Source: a virus
DNA: 64,000 nucleotides
IMG/VR virus record: IMGVR_UViG_3300030521_000002
Location: 1 to 64,000 of that record
Direction: 5' to 3' (one strand)
The position numbers and the translations under genes are program-made. A model generated the notes under the pieces. It was not told the DNA's origin. It saw nothing but the letters and a program-made list of their open reading frames with translations, and searched no databases. This document shows, in pieces, positions 1 to 7,868 of the stretch. Numbering within the stretch: the stretch's first letter is position 1; each line of letters starts with the position of its first letter.

Positions 1-52
1 GATGTCACGGGTCGCTAACGGTATAGCTAGCTAATAAGTGTTACCTTATGGT

Positions 53-292
53 TTACTCATCAGCTGAGAGCATACGAACGTGCTTGTAGTAGGCTTTTCT
101 GCTACGCATTACCCCTAAAATCTCTTGCTTTAGTGGTCGCAGCACCTTATTCAAATTGAGGATGTGGAGCTTTACAACACTGACTGAACTAGGCCCACAA
201 CAGACGTGCAGTTCCTCTTTTGCATGTAACTTACCGTCGGCCAATATCTCCAGCATCTTCGCTTGAGTTGGGGTTACGTCCATTGTTATCAC
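53..292 (-). CDS. Small winged-helix-like DNA-binding protein
   Basis: A 79-residue protein without signal peptide or membrane segment. The body (about residues 6-75) reads like the C-terminal winged helix of OmpR-type regulators: a TPTQAKMLEILADG start, a central recognition-helix-like part and a basic wing (RSRKAYYKHVR). I chose the GTG start at 292 because AGGAG lies 6 nt upstream; an ATG at 283 has no well-spaced Shine-Dalgarno. It is the last gene before the left edge, in the same direction as the head genes. Inferred role: a small transcriptional regulator; the family call is by eye only. Confidence 0.6.
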   Translation of the reverse strand: MITMDVTPTQAKMLEILADGKLHAKEELHVCCGPSSVSVVKLHILNLNKVLRPLKQEILGVMRSRKAYYKHVRMLSADE

Positions 293-301
293 ACTAAGCT
301 C

Positions 302-484
302 CTAGTTCACAATGCAACTAATCTTGCCTGTTATTAAAGCTACCATCATAAAAACTACTATTGCTGTAATCAAGCATCCTGGGAGCATAGGAGAATCGCC
401 TATAGGACCGCCCCAAGCCTCTAAGATTCCAACTAAAAGTAAGCATCCAGCTAAGATAGAGCCAACAATAATTAGGGGTGTCAT
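302..484 (-). CDS. Small membrane protein, two hydrophobic segments
   Basis: A 60-residue protein with two hydrophobic stretches (about residues 4-22 and 36-54) separated by a short Gly/Pro-rich turn, so probably a helical hairpin in the inner membrane. Its ATG overlaps the stop of the minor head gene as ATGA, indicating translational coupling. Function unknown. A two-segment membrane protein in a late operon could be a holin, but no endolysin is seen next to it. Confidence 0.6.
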   Translation of the reverse strand: MTPLIIVGSILAGCLLLVGILEAWGGPIGDSPMLPGCLITAIVVFMMVALITGKISCIVN

Positions 485-1986
485 ACCAAACTCCTAGGAC
501 GGACTTTACTGATCTTCACACCACTGCCCCAAGCTTCCTTACTCTTACCAATCGACTGCTTAATTGCTTGTTGGATTCTAGCTCGGGTCTTCTTTTGTTG
601 GGGGTTAGATTCACCCACACCACTTGGCGTCCACGTGCATTTGCAGTGGACATGGCGTGGCAGTAATCCCCTAGCTTCGTCAATTGATAGGACAACTCCC
701 GAAAGGGAAATACACTTAGGACAGACCCTAGCTCGTTTCATTTCCGCTTCTGTGGCATTAGGCCCGGCGGCAGTCATCCACTCGACTGACACACCTACTG
801 CTTCAATTCCAAGCTGCTCAAAGGAGTCTAATTGTCCTTCACTATGCGCAGCAACAATTTCTGTTTGAGCGATGGCCAAGGCTCTGGTAATCCCAATCTT
901 ATCCACCCGGTCTACCATGTTCTTAGCCACAACCCGAGGTGAATCACCTTGGATCATCCCATCTACCAAAGTCCTGGTAATCTGCTGGTTCATCGCATCC
1001 GTCACACCCTTGAGGTCAGTGTAAGACCTGCCTATAATTGCCTTGACTCGTTGGGTCTGAACGGGCCTGCCAAAGGCGCTTCGCAAGAATTCATACCTTG
1101 ACCCTTCATAGAAACCCATCTTCTGTTTCTGGAGCTTTTCCTTGTAGCGAGTATCATCGAAAGCCCGGCTCTTCCCCTTGGCATAAGCTTCATTGATGTA
1201 CTGTCCTAGCCAAGTATCCTCGGGATTCTCTTCGCTGGTAGTTAGTACTAAAGCACTGATTCTACCTCCTAGCCATCTCCTAAACTCGCTGATCTTCTGA
1301 GGTAAAGACAGGAATCTCCAACGATCGTTGACAACTAGACCCCCACCCAACTTACTAGTCCTAAGTTTGTCCGTGGAAGAGAAGATAACTCGGTCAAATT
1401 CTAGTTCTGTTCCCTCTAGGTCATTTAGATGGAGGTACTTATCCCCACAACCAGGCTTTACATAGGCAATCGTGATATGGGGAGAGTATCCTGGTTGAGT
1501 TTGCACATGTGGTAATTCAGCAAGGCTGGCATTTAACAAACCTAGTCCTGTGCTTTCTACCTCGATCTTAACCACATCATATTCAGGATTCTTGAACAGC
1601 GAGATTTTACCTAAGCTGGCCTTGACTTTGGGATGCATGGAGATAAGGGCCTCTGCTCGCTCTCGGTCTGCATCAAAAAGCCCATAGCGGACGGTGATGT
1701 GAGGTTCATGCTCGCGGCCACGATCTGCCAAGTCCTTAGCCTTAATTTGGCTGGCCATTCGTAACACCGCTTCGCGGGCCCAGCCTCTAAGGTTGACTTG
1801 CGTGGAAGCATACTTGTACTCCTCATTGAAGATAAACCTAGGCTTCTCATTCATGCCAAACGCATCTTGGGTGACTACCAGATGGAATATCTCTTTGCGT
1901 AATTGCAAGAACCTTCTGCGCAGATCAGCACTGAACTTGCGACGGAGAAAGGTAGTTCTGGTGGGGTCCAAACGGATGGGGTTCAT
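481..1986 (-). CDS. Minor head protein (Mu gpF/SPP1 gp7-like) with internal 2H phosphoesterase domain
   Basis: A 501-residue protein. The C-terminal part (about 320-470) matches the phage head-morphogenesis family: an Ile/Leu-rich helical region, a conserved TEIVAAHSEGQLD segment, and the zinc-type cysteine pair CPKC plus HVHCKC near the end. Uniquely, residues about 90-205 carry two H-x-T-x motifs, PHITVRYG (H96, T98) and SPHITIAYVK (H170, T172), spaced as in 2H phosphoesterases (2',5' RNA ligase/CPDase superfamily). Seen: both motif pairs intact. Known: 2H enzymes cleave cyclic or 2',5' phosphodiesters, and T4 Acb1 is one. Inferred: a virion-borne enzyme that enters the cell or acts in the head. 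It lies downstream of portal and capsid genes, as expected for this family. Confidence 0.8.
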   Translation of the reverse strand: MNPIRLDPTRTTFLRRKFSADLRRRFLQLRKEIFHLVVTQDAFGMNEKPRFIFNEEYKYASTQVNLRGWAREAVLRMASQIKAKDLADRGREHEPHITVRYGLFDADRERAEALISMHPKVKASLGKISLFKNPEYDVVKIEVESTGLGLLNASLAELPHVQTQPGYSPHITIAYVKPGCGDKYLHLNDLEGTELEFDRVIFSSTDKLRTSKLGGGLVVNDRWRFLSLPQKISEFRRWLGGRISALVLTTSEENPEDTWLGQYINEAYAKGKSRAFDDTRYKEKLQKQKMGFYEGSRYEFLRSAFGRPVQTQRVKAIIGRSYTDLKGVTDAMNQQITRTLVDGMIQGDSPRVVAKNMVDRVDKIGITRALAIAQTEIVAAHSEGQLDSFEQLGIEAVGVSVEWMTAAGPNATEAEMKRARVCPKCISLSGVVLSIDEARGLLPRHVHCKCTWTPSGVGESNPQQKKTRARIQQAIKQSIGKSKEAWGSGVKISKVRPRSLV

Positions 1987-2189
1987 ACTGAGTTATCGTT
2001 GATGGTCGAGACAAGATCAAGTGGGACAGGAATTGGCACCAACCTAATCTTTTGGGGTAGTGCCCACTTAGCAGAGGTTATCCAACGATTAGGCTCCCAA
2101 CCTTGCCGGATTGTCGCTGTCAATTGGGCTATCTCTTCCTCCGTGGGAAGATAAGCACAACGATCCTCTTGGTTATATCCGGTTGGCAT
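1983..2189 (-). CDS. Small conserved-looking phage protein
   Basis: A 68-residue protein starting MPTGYNQ; an ATG at 2201 is possible but its Shine-Dalgarno is only 2 nt away, whereas AAGG sits 5 nt before 2189. It has an acidic helix with a LPTEEEIAQLTATIRQGW segment and no Cys cluster or membrane helix. The segment recalls short ORFs I associate with planctomycete genomes, from memory only. It sits between capsid and minor head genes and overlaps the latter by 4 nt. Function unknown. Confidence 0.55.
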   Translation of the reverse strand: MPTGYNQEDRCAYLPTEEEIAQLTATIRQGWEPNRWITSAKWALPQKIRLVPIPVPLDLVSTINDNSV

Positions 2190-2190
2190 C

Positions 2191-2979
2191 CTAGCCTTCA
2201 TTTCCTCGATAGTGGATTACCCCCAACTTACCTTCGTGGTTTGTTCTCAACTGGGGAACCATTACACAGACAACCTTAAACTCATCACCCCACTGAACGA
2301 CTGTTGGAGCTAAGCCAACCACAATTCTAATTACGTCAGGGGTGAGTTGGATGAGCAAGCCCTCGTTATTCTCAAGGTACTCAGTCGAAATGTCAGCATC
2401 GGTTCTTTTGTACTTAGCAACCCAAGGAACGATCCACAAATAAGGTCCGTAGTAATGAAGCTCTTCCAATTGCTTGGGGGCGAGTAAGTTCAACTGGTGG
2501 GTTGTGATTCTCCCCGGATGGTTACAAAGCCCAGGAATCTGCATTTCCTCATTACCATAGAACAGCATTGCCTCAACAGCAGCCGCTACGCTCGCCGCAT
2601 GTTCAGCACAATCTTCGAGGTTGGTAAAGCTGCTATGGGAGATTGGTAAAGGTAGGGATTGCATTTTAAATGTGGGTACATTTGCTGGAACTTCCCCTAC
2701 CTTATCTTCAATAACAATCTCTGGCTCTAACACGATATTTGGTAGGCTTGCTACTTCCAGCGAAGTCTTTTCCATGATAGCCAAGGTAATCATCGCATGT
2801 TCTTTAAATTGCGTCTCAACAATGGCATCCATCCTTGCCCATTGCTCTTTTGTCAGTCTAGCTTTCCCCTCATAGGGCTGAGCAAGCCCACCATCATTAC
2901 TTACCCAAGACGTTCCATCGGGCATTAGGTAAGGTCGCAACTTCCAAGGTTCTTGTAATTGTTCAAGTGTTGCTGTCAT
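2191..2979 (-). CDS. Major capsid protein, HK97/encapsulin-like fold
   Basis: A 262-residue protein. The stretch around residues 140-160 contains EAMLFYGNEEMQIPGLCNHP, very like the signature 'GIPGL..NHP' loop of encapsulin-type phage capsid proteins. The C-terminal third (LLIQLTPDVIRIVVG..., then VVCVMVPQLRT) looks like the beta-rich A-domain end of that fold. Length fits the compact encapsulin-like group without a delta domain. Position after portal and before the minor head gene supports the role. The scaffold or protease is not obvious; the acidic gene just upstream could assist assembly. Confidence 0.75.
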   Translation of the reverse strand: MTATLEQLQEPWKLRPYLMPDGTSWVSNDGGLAQPYEGKARLTKEQWARMDAIVETQFKEHAMITLAIMEKTSLEVASLPNIVLEPEIVIEDKVGEVPANVPTFKMQSLPLPISHSSFTNLEDCAEHAASVAAAVEAMLFYGNEEMQIPGLCNHPGRITTHQLNLLAPKQLEELHYYGPYLWIVPWVAKYKRTDADISTEYLENNEGLLIQLTPDVIRIVVGLAPTVVQWGDEFKVVCVMVPQLRTNHEGKLGVIHYRGNEG

Positions 2980-3176
2980 TCGCCTTCCTCCCCTTCATCA
3001 TCGCCTTCGTCATCATCCCAGTCATCGTTACTATCATCCTCGTCCTCATCGTCTTCTTCTATCTCAGACTCATCGTCGTCATCCCAATCGTCTTCATCTT
3101 CCATGTCCGAATCATCATCCTCAGATCGGATGGGGTTATACTGCTTCGGTGGTGCTGGACGTAATGACCTGCTCAT
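2976..3176 (-). CDS. Extremely acidic small protein (possible assembly factor or DNA mimic)
   Basis: A 66-residue protein: a short basic N-terminus (MSRSLRPAPPKQ) followed by about 48 residues that are almost only Asp, Glu and Ser, with two Asp-Trp pairs. It overlaps the capsid gene by 4 nt (ATGA). Such a tail can bind basic capsid surfaces or mimic DNA, but nothing here decides between them. The complementary strand contains a Ser-rich open frame that is only a composition artefact. Confidence 0.65.
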   Translation of the reverse strand: MSRSLRPAPPKQYNPIRSEDDDSDMEDEDDWDDDDESEIEEDDEDEDDSNDDWDDDEGDDEGEEGE

Positions 3177-3184
3177 AAAGGCTC

Positions 3185-6100
3185 CTAATGAGAATGATTC
3201 AAACCAAAACGATGATTAGCTAAACCTCCGATTGCGCCGTGCTTCCTAGCCAGTGTTGCAGTATAGATAGGTCTGGGAATTACTTGTCTGTCATTGTTAA
3301 TCATGGCTTGGATCAGAGGTTCAGCTAAGTCTTGCACCCTAGGGTCTATTGTAGCATGATTGGTAACGATCGAGTCGTTTCTCGTATAAGCAGAAACAAC
3401 AGAGTCGATTGCATGTTCAACTGCCTTTCTGCCAATATGCTTAGCGGTCGCCTTACCTACATCACCCACCACGCCTAGAGCTTGGCGAGCCACTTTCATA
3501 ATGCGACCCCCCTTCTTGCCTTCCACATGACTACCATCGCTCGTGCCGTGAATCTCGGCCTTGTTATTCTTGGCCCAACGATCCAAGGATTCCTTGTTCT
3601 TAAACTTGAGGCGGAAGGGTTTCTTAGCATCCCCTTGCGTACCATGTGCTTCGATATGTTGGGGAGTAGAACCTTTGCCACCGGACCTAGAGCGAATGCT
3701 ACGAGCGGCGGAACCTAAAATCGTATGGGCTAATTTCTTATGTTGTGACTTTAGGTGTCTTTCTTCCTTACTTTGCCCCTTACCCGTATCGAGCGGCTCG
3801 GTGAGGATCGCTTTGGCATGGCCTTTGAGCTTTTGGGCAAACTCCCCGAGCTTTTGCCTACGGAGGTCTTTGTGGGCTTGCTTTTCGCTGGCCTTAGCTT
3901 TGGCAGCGTGTTCAGGGTAGCGTTGATAAAATCGAGAACCACCGTCAGACGATCCTGAACTGCCGCCACCCTTATTAGCAAACTTACCATGATCTCTTGG
4001 ATGCTTCGATTCTTCAAAGGCATTTCTACTAATAGGGAATCCGTTTTGGGGCGGGAGTTCTTCTTCATCTTGTTCGTCGCCATAAACTCCTTGGCCCTCT
4101 TCAGGATTACCTTGTCCAAAACCTCCCAATCCTCCAGCATCTTCTTCTTCACCTGGTTGTCCACTGCCATCGCCCGTTCCATCGTCATAGATTGGTTGGC
4201 CATTTTCATCGAATCCTTGCAGTTGAGGGTCTTCCGGCCCATGTCCAGGCACTAGCTCATCCATGCCCACATCCGGGTTTACTTCCATCATATGCGATTG
4301 GGCACCTTCGAGAATCGCGGTGGCCTCGTCTTCCGTGAAGTCTAGTTCCCTAGTGAGTAAGTCAGTGGGGCTCATCAACACATCAATGCCACCACTGACA
4401 TATTGAGCCATGACTCCCATTCTCGCCGTAGCCACTTGTGCCTTCTGGAGTGAGCCTAATGCTTCGATATCTTCCCATTGTACCTTGTAGCTCACAGGTT
4501 GGGGCAACACACCCATTGCAATCAAGCGGTCCACAAAGGGGACGATGATCCTAGGAGTCAGGTACATCTTCTGTCGTTCTCTAACCCGCTTCTTCCAGGT
4601 CTCACTATCTTGAGAAGAGGCTAGTTCAGCTTGCTCACTCCCCATGAAGATACGCTTGGGGACATTGATCGTAATACAGATAGCAGTAATCTGTACATCA
4701 ATCTGCAAAGAGGGGTCACTCACCTGCGGAGCTAGTTGATTAGCCGATAGCCCCTCCGTAGCAATATGCCGTTGCAAGCTATTACGATACCTCTCCATCG
4801 CCTTCTCAAGTGCATCATAGTCAATCGTGATATCACTACCCAATTCAGGGTGAGTTTCCCACGAGATACCCATGAAAGCAGCCATCCAGAACATCTCAGC
4901 ACTACCGCCATACAGCTTCTTGAGGTCGAGTAGGCGATTGAAGACCGGACGTTGAGCAGGCACCCCGATAATCTCACTGCTATTGACGTTATCACTGCTA
5001 TTGGTAAGGTGGATTACTCTGGACCAATGCACTTGCTCGGTCGTGTTCCTAACCCCAATCCCAGGATGACTGTCTTGAGGGTCTACAAATGTGACCTGGT
5101 ACATCAACGGTTGCCCATACCGTGGATTGTTGGGGTCACGTTCGTATTGCAGGATGTTGACTAAGGACTCGTCGAAGGCCCTGAGGTAGAGCAGCTTATA
5201 CTTAGTCTCGACATGCGTTGGTTGTCCAAATTCATCCAAGTTTTTATTTCCAGATTCTTCTGCTGATCTTTCCGGGTCAAGATAGTCGGACCCACCCTGA
5301 ATCTCTTCTCCGTCTGCGCCCTCAACCTCTGGGCCGACTGGTTCTTCTGTTTCGAGGTTGACATCTTCCAATGATCCTCCATAGTTAGGCTCGATTGGTA
5401 AATCTTGTTGATCCTGCTCATCCCCTACGTTTGGGTCATTTTGCCCTAGTCTTTCCCACTCTTCATCATCCATTCCAGGCGGCTTACCGTTAACAGGAAC
5501 ATCATCCTCCTCATTGTTAGCGTCGAAGTTATACGCCATCTGCTCTTTGCGGTCCTGGCGTTGCTTATCCAACATCTCAGGAGTAAGTTCCTTGTCTGGC
5601 GGAGAATTGAGCTTATCCAGCTTCTCAGCACCACCAGGAGTTAGTAAGGGATCATCACTTTGCGAAAGACTCGTCTCTGCCGGATAATCACCTTCACCAG
5701 AACCATACTCTGGCTTAAGCTTGGGGAAACCTTTCTCAAAGCCCTCCACAGCCTCTCGGAGGGGCTTACCATCGTCGATACCCATCAGTAAAATACCAAA
5801 GCTCCCAATCCTGGTAAGAATATCCGCTCGTCTGAGATACTCCCAAATCGGGTTGCCTTCCTCATCCTCATGCCAACTCTCACCCTTAAGGGACATTCCT
5901 ACTTGATCGAAGGCCAGCTCAAAGGGAGTCTCTACCTCTGCATCATCATCTTCCGTAATGCTGACATTAGATTGCCAACACTCCTTGGGCCAGATTTCCA
6001 CAACCCGCGTAGCAATCCCCTCGCGGTCATACATCTGCCGATAGTCTTGGGAAGAGATTTCAGTAGTTTCTGGATAACCACACTCTTGGTCAATATCTCG

Positions 6101-6232
6101 ACGGTTATCAGTACCAGCAGAGACTTGCCGTCTAGTGAGTGTGGCATTATTCACTAGATCAACCATCTTGCGCATTTGATTCAACACAATAGGATCACGA
6201 CCATCCGGGTAACTAACCATTCCTGTTGCCAT
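3185..6232 (-). CDS. Portal protein with acidic insertion and long C-terminal extension
   Basis: A 1015-residue protein, about twice the size of usual portals. Residues 1-175 and 345-650 form the portal core: YDREGIATRVVEIWPKECWQ near 70-90, IGSFGILLMGIDDG, VHWSRVIHLT, and a LYGGSAEMFWMAAFMGISW segment. Between about 176 and 345 lies an acidic, Pro/Gly-rich insertion. From about 650 an acidic linker leads to KHPRDHGKFANKGGG (about 745), then a basic Lys/Arg/Ser/His-rich region to the end. The portal forms the dodecameric head vertex through which DNA passes. AAGGAG precedes the ATG. The extension could bind DNA or be an internal head domain; this is inference. Confidence 0.85.
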   Translation of the reverse strand: MATGMVSYPDGRDPIVLNQMRKMVDLVNNATLTRRQVSAGTDNRRDIDQECGYPETTEISSQDYRQMYDREGIATRVVEIWPKECWQSNVSITEDDDAEVETPFELAFDQVGMSLKGESWHEDEEGNPIWEYLRRADILTRIGSFGILLMGIDDGKPLREAVEGFEKGFPKLKPEYGSGEGDYPAETSLSQSDDPLLTPGGAEKLDKLNSPPDKELTPEMLDKQRQDRKEQMAYNFDANNEEDDVPVNGKPPGMDDEEWERLGQNDPNVGDEQDQQDLPIEPNYGGSLEDVNLETEEPVGPEVEGADGEEIQGGSDYLDPERSAEESGNKNLDEFGQPTHVETKYKLLYLRAFDESLVNILQYERDPNNPRYGQPLMYQVTFVDPQDSHPGIGVRNTTEQVHWSRVIHLTNSSDNVNSSEIIGVPAQRPVFNRLLDLKKLYGGSAEMFWMAAFMGISWETHPELGSDITIDYDALEKAMERYRNSLQRHIATEGLSANQLAPQVSDPSLQIDVQITAICITINVPKRIFMGSEQAELASSQDSETWKKRVRERQKMYLTPRIIVPFVDRLIAMGVLPQPVSYKVQWEDIEALGSLQKAQVATARMGVMAQYVSGGIDVLMSPTDLLTRELDFTEDEATAILEGAQSHMMEVNPDVGMDELVPGHGPEDPQLQGFDENGQPIYDDGTGDGSGQPGEEEDAGGLGGFGQGNPEEGQGVYGDEQDEEELPPQNGFPISRNAFEESKHPRDHGKFANKGGGSSGSSDGGSRFYQRYPEHAAKAKASEKQAHKDLRRQKLGEFAQKLKGHAKAILTEPLDTGKGQSKEERHLKSQHKKLAHTILGSAARSIRSRSGGKGSTPQHIEAHGTQGDAKKPFRLKFKNKESLDRWAKNNKAEIHGTSDGSHVEGKKGGRIMKVARQALGVVGDVGKATAKHIGRKAVEHAIDSVVSAYTRNDSIVTNHATIDPRVQDLAEPLIQAMINNDRQVIPRPIYTATLARKHGAIGGLANHRFGLNHSH

Positions 6233-6242
6233 AATTCACTCC

Positions 6243-6419
6243 TTAGAGCGATGAGTAGTTCCACCAGAGTATTGGAAATAAGATCATTTCGAGGATTATC
6301 AAGCTGAGCAATACGGATATAACCAGTCCATAGATAAACCCGCAACAGCATGAAGCTTCACCACACGCTTCACAGGCATCTACAACGCTCGGTGGAGTTG
6401 GTTTAGGTGGTTGGTTCAT
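6243..6419 (-). CDS. Small Cys-rich membrane protein
   Basis: A 58-residue protein: a Pro-rich start (MNQPPKPTPP), a cysteine cluster (CEACGEASCCCG, residues 16-27), then one long hydrophobic segment to the C-terminus. Its ATG overlaps the previous stop as TAATG. Probably a single-span membrane protein with a metal- or disulfide-forming knuckle. Function unknown. Confidence 0.6.
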   Translation of the reverse strand: MNQPPKPTPPSVVDACEACGEASCCCGFIYGLVISVLLSLIILEMILFPILWWNYSSL

Positions 6420-6778
6420 TATATCAGCGATTCGGCAAGGCTGTTCTTGCTCTTGCGAACCGTACAGAGAACGCATGGTAAATTGACAAGGCCCCCACAA
6501 CCTTTACAACGCACTAACTTCAGGGGGTCGATATAAGCGGGACGTGTACTAACTATTGGCTCTTGTTGTGCTTGCCGCTTTTGCAGTGATTGGTGCGGGA
6601 GGATTTTGCGGTAGCTCTTGCGATCCTCGACAACTTTCGCATGGTAGGCAACGTATGTTCCATTTCTGACTTGAGCAACAACACCCGTCGCTAATCCCAT
6701 CAAATCAGCAACCAACCTATCGCTGTATCCCCTTATGATGTAGCTGTGGATGGCTTCGATCTGAGTTTCTCTAAGCAT
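6419..6778 (-). CDS. Helix-turn-helix protein with C-terminal zinc ribbon
   Basis: A 119-residue protein. Residues about 1-40 look like a helix-turn-helix (an IHSYIIRGYSDRLVADLMGL helix pair followed by a VAQVRNGTY recognition element). Residues about 88-106 hold a zinc ribbon, RCKGCGGLVNLPCVLC. The start overlaps the previous gene by 46 nt, with AGGAT about 9 nt upstream of the ATG. Inferred role: a small DNA-binding regulator or packaging accessory in the terminase operon. Confidence 0.65.
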   Translation of the reverse strand: MLRETQIEAIHSYIIRGYSDRLVADLMGLATGVVAQVRNGTYVAYHAKVVEDRKSYRKILPHQSLQKRQAQQEPIVSTRPAYIDPLKLVRCKGCGGLVNLPCVLCTVRKSKNSLAESLI

Positions 6779-7182
6779 TGCATAATATCCTGTTGCATGA
6801 GTTTTACTTCAGACCGCATGGGGACCAAATCCAGTGGCCCCGTTTCCTTGATCTGCTTACCACCCTCACCACGATAACTGATGGTTTGTTGCATCGGGGC
6901 GCTACGGTTAATCTGCTCTTGCTCCAACATGGCAATCCTTCTTTTGAGGATTGTATGCTCTTGCCGTAGTATCCGCAACCTTTTCAAATAGTAGCGGTAG
7001 ATAAGCCGCTCTTTAGCTAGCTCGTTCTCTGGTGGTGGGAATTCAGGACCGGCATAGCTATCCTTGGCGTAGGTCCAACCATCAGGGAACAATAGCTTCC
7101 CCTGGTGTTCTAAGGGAGTACCGCCATGCTCAGCACAGAACTGCTTGAAATAGGCTCGCCAGTCGAGTTGCAGGAGTTTCAA
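6733..7182 (-). CDS. Hypothetical protein with central coiled coil
   Basis: A 149-residue protein. The N-terminal third (an EHGG, LLFPDGW, YAGPEFPPP pattern) is followed by a basic helical stretch with Leu/Ile heptads (about residues 60-95). The start is TTG at 7182, overlapping the previous stop as TTGA, with GGGGA 7 nt upstream. I do not recognise a function. Position between portal and large terminase genes suggests a packaging or head accessory role. Confidence 0.6.
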   Translation of the reverse strand: MKLLQLDWRAYFKQFCAEHGGTPLEHQGKLLFPDGWTYAKDSYAGPEFPPPENELAKERLIYRYYLKRLRILRQEHTILKRRIAMLEQEQINRSAPMQQTISYRGEGGKQIKETGPLDLVPMRSEVKLMQQDIMQCLEKLRSKPSTATS

Positions 7183-7529
7183 TGTTCAATCCCCGGAAGA
7201 ATGCTAAGAATTTCATCTTCTGTAAGACCTAGTGAACGCAAATGATCCCTGTCACAAACCAACATACCTTGCTGATTAAGAACAGACCTAGACCAAACTT
7301 GCCTTTGACTTAGCAAAACGTCGTTGTGATCGAACTTCTGCATAGTCACCATCACATAATGGTAGTCGGGCTTTGATTGATACCGAAACTGGGGTTTCAT
7401 CTCACAAACTACCTTATGCCCAAACCACTCAGACCCAGTTACCTCTCGCTTGGGCAACAACCCTGCCAACATCCCAGCGAATGGTAATCCCAATAATGAA
7501 CGGCGGTTAATCTTCGTTATCCCAGCCAT
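7179..7529 (-). CDS. Hypothetical exported protein with twin-arginine-like signal
   Basis: A 116-residue protein whose first 25 residues resemble a Tat signal: a polar start, NRRSLLGLPFAGM, then a short hydrophobic stretch ending AGLLP. The rest is soluble and alpha/beta-like. It overlaps the upstream small membrane protein gene by 23 nt. If the signal is real the protein would be exported folded by the host Tat system, unusual for a phage product; the hydrophobic core is short and the call is tentative. Confidence 0.5.
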   Translation of the reverse strand: MAGITKINRRSLLGLPFAGMLAGLLPKREVTGSEWFGHKVVCEMKPQFRYQSKPDYHYVMVTMQKFDHNDVLLSQRQVWSRSVLNQQGMLVCDRDHLRSLGLTEDEILSILPGIEH

Positions 7530-7734
7530 GTAATATCTTCCTAGCTATAGGTTTGTCAAAGAGCTTGCAGATTATGAACAGGGCCATGAGGACTGGCCAA
7601 AATACTGACACTACAAGACAGATTACCATTTCTTCTACTCGGTCCCAAAAGGACCACTTACCCCAGATATCACAGGAATCACCCACTTGTAATCCCCAGA
7701 AGAAGCATAAGCCGCAAAGGTAGATTATGTACAT
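7507..7734 (-). CDS. Small membrane protein
   Basis: A 75-residue protein with two hydrophobic segments (about residues 2-17 and 37-58) and a charged C-terminus (KPIARKILHGWDNED). Overlaps a zinc-ribbon microprotein gene upstream by 10 nt and the Tat-like gene downstream by 23 nt. Function unknown. Confidence 0.55.
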   Translation of the reverse strand: MYIIYLCGLCFFWGLQVGDSCDIWGKWSFWDRVEEMVICLVVSVFWPVLMALFIICKLFDKPIARKILHGWDNED

Positions 7735-7868
7735 TCCATTTCCTCCCGAGCATCACTAGCCACAAACATAATATCCCCACACTTAGGACAAGTAGGATGT
7801 TCCAATCGAGGGTTGGTAATCCTCACGTAGGCGAAGCACTCAGAGCACCAGAAGGTTATGATTGTCAT
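7725..7868 (-). CDS. 47-residue zinc-ribbon microprotein
   Basis: A short gene filling the gap after the large terminase. It starts ATG at 7868, overlapping the terminase stop as ATGA, and ends at a TAA that overlaps the next gene by 10 nt. The product has two metal-binding knuckles, WCSECF (residues 7-12) and TCPKCG (about 26-31), followed by an acidic tail. Overlaps on both sides support its reality. Function unknown. Confidence 0.6.
   Translation of the reverse strand: MTIITFWCSECFAYVRITNPRLEHPTCPKCGDIMFVASDAREEMECT

Noticed and set aside
302-484. Holin
   Set aside because: Two hydrophobic helices alone are insufficient, and no endolysin or spanin pair lies next to it.
2959-3219. Long Ser-rich rightward frame
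   Set aside because: It is the complement of the Asp/Glu-rich gene at 2976-3176; the composition alone creates it.
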